From assembly GCF_000150275.1 (NCBI RefSeq), contig NW_002060944.1, positions 3,614 to 67,613 of the forward strand: a DNA stretch of 64,000 bases, in the 5' to 3' direction. Shown one piece after another: positions 56,708 to 64,000 of the stretch. The position numbers and the translations under genes were made by a program. This DNA is from Trichoplax adhaerens. Lineage: Eukaryota > Placozoa > Uniplacotomia > Trichoplacea > Trichoplacidae. The notes under the pieces are model-generated. The model was not told the DNA's origin, searched no databases, and saw nothing but the letters and a program-made list of their open reading frames with translations. The number at the start of each line of letters is the position of its first letter. Positions within the stretch are counted from its first letter, which is position 1.

Positions 56708-57369
56708 TTTTCTCAATTTCACTGTGCTCCGTTGAGAGAAAATAACCTCTACGCTTTCGTGTCTCCTTGCTGCCTTGGTTCAGCACTTGCGGACTAATTG
56801 CGCAGTTTCCACACTGTCAGTCGATATAATATAATTATAATTAATTAAAATAATAATAATTATTATACTGTATATGATCAGGGAACAATCACAACAATAT
56901 CGACGGACGGACGTCGGATGAAGTCATACTGTACTGTGCCGTACGGTGGTCGTGGTTTTAGTGGTATGACTGCAGTGTACAATTGTACTGAACCTCATGC
57001 CTCGTTACTGTACTGTACCGTACCGTACCATACCATACCGTACCATCAGTGTGACGTGAACTTTTGTGAAGCTGCGGTAGTTGACGAGTCCCAGACGATA
57101 CCGTACCGCTGTAAGTCTGTCCGTCAGCAAGCAAGGAACATTGCTGTCAGTCTGTATGTCTGCACTACAACACTACAATGTACTGTACACTGCACAGCAT
57201 CCATAGTGTATAGTATTACTGTGCAGATTTAGGTGACCCATTCCAATTCATATTGAATCTTCTCGTCTGCCTTCAAGTCAGGTTCGGTTGGCTTGGACGT
57301 CTTTGGTCGTTGCTGCTTGTCTTGCTTTTACCTTTGCATCGACTGATCTACTTGTGAAGGAACGCCAAA
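56708..57369. promoter_or_regulatory. Divergent promoter interval of CISD2 and PRPF31
   Basis: The two start codons face away from each other across 662 bases, so both promoters must lie here. The interval holds an AT-rich run (about 56828-56872), repeated CCGTACCGTACCATACC units (about 57018-57045) and several ACTGTAC pieces. No TATA box can be placed with confidence. Start sites are unknown. Confidence 0.6.
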
Positions 57370-60300
57370 ATGTCGCTAGCTGATGAATTACTAGCTGATT
57401 TCGAAGACGCTGAAACCGAAGATGTAAATGATATTGTCGATGAAGACCAGTTGGAGGCAGAAAATGAGCGAAACGGTGACGATGTCATGGAAGTAGCCGA
57501 TGGTGGAGGAGATGCAATAAACAACTCCGTTCGGGCAGTTGCCAAGCTACGCGATAGCAAGAATGTAGGAGACAGTACTATTAAGCTTCTTGCTTAATTA
57601 CTATCATCATTGACGTTAGCAGTTAGCGATGATATGAATTATGATGATCAAATGGATCAATGGATCTGTTGATTTGATATTTGCGACGTTAATGAGATTG
57701 AAAAATGGCTAACTTTGATCAACTTCTGCTATTAATCTATACTGAACAGACGTATTCATTTATTCATTCTTTACAGCTGAATGATATCGTTAAAGATATT
57801 GATTATTACATCGAAAATCCAAGAGCGGAACAAGGTACAACATTGCAGACTCTTACAATGCATCTCAACACTCTTATTTTATAGGTGCTAAACTATCAAG
57901 TTAATTGTAGCCAAAAAATTGAATGTAAAATACTATCACAGTCGATTCTCCACATTAGAAAGTTGCATTCATCTTTTTGTCTCTCTCTCCATATACGTTA
58001 ATGTACGTGTCGTATATGCTTCGCTACAAAAATAATCAGTATGCAAGCTAAGAAAACGTTCCAATATCATTCATGGAATAGATTAAATTTGAGTCATGAT
58101 AGAGTGTAATATTCCTGATAATACGTAGATCGTCACGTTGTCAGGAATTGAAACCAGTACCGATGTAACTACTATGCAATTGATTTCATCAATGAAACTT
58201 TACTTCTTTGTGTTATTGTAGTGCTTGGACCCGTGGAAGTAGACCCTGAATATTTATTAATCGTCAACGGCAATAATATGGCGGTAGAGATTGACAACGA
58301 AATTAGTAAGTGTTATGCAACTTATTGCGCACATGCCTACCTTATTGTGGACTGTAATTTACTAGTCTAACAGAAATGGCAGTTTTGATATAGTGCTATA
58401 TACCATCAGAGATCAGTTTTGATTTGTTGAAATTTTATAAAATGTAAATGTAATTGTGTTGATATTAGTAGAAAAATTTTTTGAATCATGTGCTATTTAA
58501 TGAATGAAGGTATTATACACAAGTATGTTCGTGATACCTACACTAAAAGATTCCCGGAACTAGAATCACTGATTGAATTTCCATTCGATTATATACGTAC
58601 TGTGCAAAGATTGGGCAATGAATTGAATGTCCCTCAGGTAGATCTGCTAGATGACTTAAATATATGCTATCTGCACAAGATGCTGTCTTATAATTTGAAA
58701 TCACAATTGTAATTGAAATAAAAGAGTATGAAGTGAATAGCATGTAATGTTCTATGCTAGCATGACCATTGGGTGTACAATGCAATACTTGTAGAGACTA
58801 ATGCCATTGACGACATGATTAATAGTAGCATGGCCAATAATTTTAACCGATTGAAAAAATAAATCTGAACCATAAGAGTATATAGCTATAGAATGGTTCC
58901 ATACCACCTCAATATACTTTTTCTCACCCCATTTTAGACTGATCTGAGTGACATTCTTATCCCAGCAAATGTCATGGTAGTCAGTGTTACAGCTTCGACA
59001 ACGCAAGGTACCAAGTTAGATGATGACGAACTGGAACGAGTTTTAGAAGCTTGTAAAGTTGCTATTGAATTAATGGATATAAAAATCAAAATTTTCCAAT
59101 ATGTTGAGTCTCGGATGTCTTTTATTGCTCCTAACCTTTCTGTTATTGCTGGAGCCTCTGTTGCTGCAAAGATAATGGGTAATTTGCACACTCGATAGCA
59201 GAAAATTTATACGATTCAACCGTTATTTTAAGTAAATCACCTAAAATTGTTATTGTGATTAGGTACGGCTGGTGGTCTAACTGCACTATCAAAGATGCCT
59301 GCTTGCAATATCATGGTATGCGGTATTGGATTATTGAAGCCCATATTGAATGCATTGATCTACTGAATCTTCTCTGCCTGCAATATTCGCCGATAAGATC
59401 AATATCAATGCCATAGCAAATGACAATTCGCTATTGGTATTTCCATCTGAATTATATGATGGATTTTGAGGCGAATTGATGAATAGTCACTGCACTATGC
59501 TTTATTATACTTGTATTAGTTAATGGATGATCAAGAAAGAGACAAAACTCGTTCACTCTACTGTATATTTCTTATTGATGACAGGTTTTAGGATCGGTCA
59601 AGAAATCATTGTCTGGCTTTTCAACCTCTTCTATCATGCCACATACTGGAAATCTCTATTACAGTGATATAGTGCAAAATTCTCCACCGGTAGGTAGACG
59701 GTAGACACAACTTTAATCGATGTTACCTATTTACTTCAATATTAACTGAAAAGTATGGAAGCAGACTACATTGCAGATTGTCATTACAGGATCTCAGAAA
59801 GAAAGCAGCTCGGTTGGTGGCTGCAAAGTGCGCTCTAGCAGCACGTGTAGATAGCTTTCATGAAGCAGTCGATGGTAGCATAGGACAAAGTATTTATATA
59901 TAACGAAGCCTTAAATTAGAATAGCAGTCCTGATACAATATTCTAAACGGTCGTTGATATACTATAGATTTACGAGATGATATTGAAAAGAAACTTGACA
60001 AATTGCAAGAACCGCCGCCATTGAAAAAAATTAAACCACTTATCGTTCCTGGTGAATATCGGAAAAAGAAACGAGGTGGTCGTCGCGTTCGAAAATTAAA
60101 GGAAAAAGCGGCTGTGACAGAACTAAGGAAACAAGCTAATCGAATGACGTTTGGTCAGGTTAGATTTTGAATAAAGTAGTGGGTAAAATTAAAACAAGAG
60201 TGGTCATGGCTGTGCTATGCTTATACGAAAAGACAATGCGTAATTGGAGGTTACAAATTATTTTCCTGATTAGATCGAAGAAGATGCCTATCAAGGAGAT

Positions 60301-60603
60301 TTGGGCTTTTCTCTTGGTCAGTTAGGGCAGTCTACAAGTGGAAAAGTGCGTGGAGCACCTGTAGATAAGAAAACCCAGGTATCTGTATCCAAAAAATTAC
60401 AAAAGACACTACAACAGGATAACCAAACGTATGGTGGCAGGTCGTCAGTTCGTGGTGCTACTTCAGGTACAGCTTCCAGTGTTGCTTTTACACCATTGCA
60501 AGGTCTAGAAATTGTTAATCCATTGGCTGCTGAAAAGAAGGCGCAAGAAGCCAATGCCAAGTACTTTTCAGCAAATACCGGATTCCGATTCGTTAAGAAG
60601 TAG
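57370..60603 (+). CDS. PRPF31: Pre-mRNA processing factor 31 (U4/U6 snRNP), 10 exons
   Basis: Exons: 57370-57564, 57777-57834, 58222-58305, 58510-58637, 58938-59178, 59263-59315, 59585-59689, 59790-59889, 59968-60158, 60274-60603, total 1485 nt, 494 residues (human 499). All junction phases agree. The start MSLADELLAD, the Nop-domain segments (VSVTASTTQGTKL, VESRMSFIAPNLS, SKMPACNIM), the basic stretch KKKRGGRRVRKLKEK and the C-terminal SSVAFTPLQGLEIVNP are near-identical to known PRPF31. It binds U4 snRNA and 15.5K and is needed to form the U4/U6.U5 tri-snRNP in the nucleus. The acidic N terminus is typical. The acceptor of exon 4 (GAAG at 58506-58509) is the least canonical. AATAAA lies near 60893. 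Confidence 0.96.
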
Positions 60604-62805
60604 ATAAGGATTACTGACTAGATATATATTCTATTTCAAAACTCACGTACTGGTCAGTCCGCGATGACATTGTTTTGCATAGTTAGAGTTTATGTGCTGA
60701 TAGCAACTTCTGTTAATCTACTTGATATTATAAATATATATAGCATATATATCTGTTAAATTTGAAATGTTATCATCCTTTTCTTGTATTCGACTTTTGT
60801 CTTGTCATTATCTTCATGAAATATGGCATGGCTAAACTGTACAGTAACTACGATGATTCCAGCACTGGCTCTATTTTTACCGTGCCGTACTGAATAAATT
60901 GGTCACGTTTTATTTTGTCTGTTGTTATCCATGTATACGCGTATACCTTTGTAGATACTAGAGTCTATTACATAACCATGATTGTATGTCTACGACTTCG
61001 AATATATTTTCAGATACTTTTTGCTTTCTAAACTAATCTTACTAGTGCTTTGAAAGTATTAAGGCAATGACTTTAATACTGTTTCAATTCGATTTAAGAA
61101 TGGAAAGAGCTCCAAGTGAAGAATTTACTAACAATAACTGGTGAATTCGGTTTATATTTAGCAAGGACATGCATCCTAGTCAGTATGCTTCAACGTTATG
61201 CTGTATTAGTATGGAATATGTACGTACATCATAACTTATTCTCCTCCTTTTTTAAGTCTTTAAAATGCAGCAATAAATATTTGAGCTGCTACTTTTGCAT
61301 CTAGCTGACATCGACAACTTGATCGAGTTTCTAGTGACTACTTGCAGCATTATTGTATTTTTGAACAAGCTTGTGTAGAGTAGTTTATCCGTCAGAAAAT
61401 CATATCTATAAACAAATTTCATTACCAAGGATTTACGGTACTATTTCATTTCAGTACAGCATATTGAAATACGGTAGCGCAAGCTATACTGTATGTCATA
61501 TCATTTTTGTACACTGGAGTAGAATGTCCCGCTTCGCAGGTAGCACCTTGTGGAAATGTAGTGTTCTTGTAGCCATTGAATTATATGTATGCTACTGCAC
61601 TCTACTCTATTCAACATAACGGCACATGTACAGTCACAGTAACCTTACATATCATCATGCAACTTGATTTTATTCAGTTGCTGAAACAGAACAGTCATGA
61701 TTTTTAGGTAAACCTGTCACTCATATGCTCGCATTATTCTGAGGATAACACCAATCGAAATGATAATTACTCATATACGCATATACGAACAGTATACGCC
61801 TATCGAATAGCTAGCTACCTTCTATGTTTAATTTAATAAATAAATTCAATTATACAGTATACAGTACATTAATGTTATATAAGTTTTACCGTAAAAATCT
61901 ACAGATTACCTACTGTACTGTGCAATGTGTTACGTTCTATACAGTGCCTGTGCAACGCGATCGACAGTATAGTAAAAATACATGTAGATACCGTACTGTG
62001 CTATGTTTGAAGCCGGCAACAAGAAGAATGATACTCAAAACATTTAGCCGTGAAAGCGAAAGCAATAGTTTATTAGCTGTAAGTCATTTGAAATCGGAAC
62101 AGCAATGTATAACATAAGATATAATAAAGCTACAATCGGTTACTTTAACACACCAGTATAGGGTTACTTGCTGTAAATAAGTAGCAACAAGTCCGACATC
62201 AACAAATTTGGTTAAATTTATTTTACTTTTCAGTTAATAACGGAAGATTAGATTAATAACAATTGTGGCAAGACCGAGTCGTCCTGTACATAAATTTACA
62301 TATGGCTATCATTACGCTATACGAGTATGAGTTTATGATAAAATTTTAAAAACGAGCAAGATAGATAGTACTTTTTGTGCTGGATAAGTCGACAGTAGCA
62401 CAGCTCTGTACTGTACTTATACCTAAACCTAGTAGATCACATTCTATGTGCCTATAACAATTGTTTTTATGGTAAAGCAGTAATCCGTCTTCTCAATATT
62501 GAAGATCATGGAACTGTAATGAAGTATTGAGAAAATTGTTGCAGATATATCTGCATAGAGTAATCTAGTTCAATTTTAATTTATTGCATTTCAACTCAAG
62601 TTAAATAATTAATTAATAGTACAATTCTACAAAGGTGAAATTTATTATAATTTCTCGATTGTATGATAAAGTAAAGTTTTAATTATAGACTGTACAGTAC
62701 AGAAAGTACAAGAAAAAGGCAGTTAAGTCTAGCTAAAGACAGACAACCGGTCGTGATTATTTATTAATTACTAATAACAGACGGGACGGCGTTTACTATA
62801 TAGCG
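60604..62805. other. Intergenic region between convergent PRPF31 and the ATF4-like gene
   Basis: The two genes converge. This 2.2-kb gap should hold both 3' UTRs and polyadenylation sites (AATAAA near 60893 on plus; TTTATTAATT near 62759 on minus). ORFs of 62-97 codons show no family similarity. Several ACTGTAC pieces occur (about 61855, 61914, 62406, 62690). Confidence 0.55.
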
Positions 62806-63905
62806 TTAGCGGTCCATAGTGGAGGCATTCTTTTCGCGATTTTGTTTAATTTCACGAAGGAGGGACGCAAGGAAATGGATTTCGTTTTTCGTGGCTTCGA
62901 TCTTTTGTTGAAGCTTCATGTTTTCTGTTTCTAATTCCTTCTCAATAGTAGATAGGCTAGATACTTCTTCTTTCTTCTTTAGTCTGTATTTCAAAGCGGC
63001 ATTGTTGTTTTGCTGTCGTTTACGCTGTTGTTTGGCTGATGCCGGTAAATTATTCAGTCGTTTGCGTCTCGCATTTTTTTTGATTTTTGCTTGGACTTTT
63101 GATATTTTCAATGTAGATGATTCTGGTTTTATTTCAGCACCTTCGTTGCGCGCATCAACAGGATATGGCGAAGAATCGAACGATGGATGCATAGGGCTGC
63201 AAGCAGTCGATGCAAAAGGGCTTGAAGCATTGGATGTAAAAGGGCTTGAAGCATTGGATGTAAAAGGACTTGAAGCATTGGATGTCAAAGGACTTGACTC
63301 TGTCGATTCAAAAGGGCTGGAAACAGATGATGAAAATTCAGAGGTGAATTCACCGTCTGTGGCATTTAAAAGATCTTGTTCAACATTGGCGTAAGTATTG
63401 TCGATGACATCGTAAGTAGCAATTAAATCTGGGATAGTATCATCGATCCATGAAGAAGAAGTAGTGTTGGTTGTTGTGTTGGTATCATTATAAGCTAAAT
63501 AAAAGGGTAGAAACAAAATGGGAGCATTAGACCTTCAATCATGACTTTTCTATTCCTCAAGAAGTTTTTATTCAATCGTGAATCATTTTTTAATTTAACA
63601 ACATTTTCAGTACGCTTATCTGTTGTTTTTTTATTCATTTTACCTTCTTGATCGAAAACGTGTTGCGATGCCGATAAGCCAAAGAGTTTATTAAGTTGAG
63701 TTTCACCTAGAGCATTGATATCAAAACGTCCATCATTTTCGCCTCCCTTTTCAGCTAAGGAAGCAATGACCGGTTGGTTAAAAGTGTTTGACCAAGCGTT
63801 TTCGTTGCTAAAATCGTCTAGCAAATCGTTATCAAAAGGGAAATCAAGAAGGTCAGCCCCGGATGAGACTATAGAAGGGTCCATATTCAGGTCGTATGAT
63901 GCCAT
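62806..63905 (-). CDS. ATF4/ATF5-like bZIP transcription factor, 2 exons
   Basis: Exons 63905-63533 and 63494-62806 on the minus strand give 353 residues (human ATF4 351). The C-terminal bZIP has basic region RKRQQNNNAALKYRLKKK (about 282-299), with the N-x2-A-A-x2-Y-R signature of ATF4/ATF5, then a leucine zipper to about residue 340. The acidic N terminus (DLLDFPFDNDLLDDF) looks like a transactivation segment. Residues near 190-240 hold an eight-residue Ser/Pro repeat encoded by 24-bp units. The intron is only 38 bases and starts GTCTAATG, but splicing keeps frame exactly. The family drives the integrated stress response. Only 95 bases of 5' leader are in the window and no upstream ATG is seen there. 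C/EBP- or CREB-type factors are less likely. Confidence 0.88.
63209..63328 (-). repeat. Coding 24-bp tandem repeat, five units
   Basis: Units of 24 bases start at 63209, 63233, 63257, 63281 and 63305 (plus-strand reading GATGTAAAAGGGCTTGAAGC). On the coding strand each gives SSPFTSNA or a variant. The middle units are almost identical. Copy number may vary without breaking frame. Confidence 0.88.
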
Positions 63906-64000
63906 GATATAATAAGTGTGGGTAATTTGAAGTCGCAGGAGAAGTTGAATGGTAAAAGTGAGCAAAACTAAATAAGAAAGACAAACGAAAAAAAAAATTA

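Overview
This is a eukaryotic, AT-rich and intron-rich window whose recognisable genes are all of animal type: relaxin/LGR-like leucine-rich-repeat GPCRs, BuGZ/ZNF207, CISD2, PRPF31 and an ATF4-like bZIP factor. Short introns, near-human length of the housekeeping proteins and the LRR-GPCR structure suggest an early-branching metazoan; a placozoan such as Trichoplax is my best guess, an inference and not something the sequence proves. All gene models below were built by eye from GT/AG borders, reading phase and similarity to known families; no transcript data or search was available.

Region 1 (1-45.8 kb) holds two tandem, same-strand paralogous LRR-GPCR genes. The first enters from the left edge and only its last five exons are present (291-3662). 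The second seems complete (9321-37890). I can trace 56 exons: a signal-peptide exon, an LRRNT exon, about 52 small ectodomain exons (nearly all one 24-residue leucine-rich repeat of about 72 nt, every intron in phase 2), and one large terminal exon with hinge, seven membrane helices and cytoplasmic tail. The exons sum to 5712 nt, an exact multiple of three with no stop, predicting a receptor of about 1903 residues. This is several times more repeats than in known LGR/RXFP receptors and is the main discovery of the window. Introns and 3' flanks carry old interspersed repeats, some nested or inverted, and a 228-bp tandem triplication. The two genes share similar 3' flanks, so the duplication unit reached past the coding region.

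Region 2 (45.8-64 kb) is a gene-dense block of conserved single-copy-type genes: a minus-strand ankyrin-repeat protein of unknown role (48607-45861), minus-strand BuGZ/ZNF207 (54351-50287, with one apparent single-base frameshift), minus-strand CISD2 (56707-55383), plus-strand PRPF31 (57370-60603) diverging from CISD2, and a minus-strand ATF4-like bZIP factor (63905-62806). Together they cover kinetochore/spindle and splicing regulation (BuGZ), the spliceosome (PRPF31), an ER/mitochondrial iron-sulphur protein (CISD2) and stress transcription (ATF4-like); I see no sign that they form a pathway. Clusters of the palindrome GTACTGTAC and its fragments are unusually frequent in gaps of this region.
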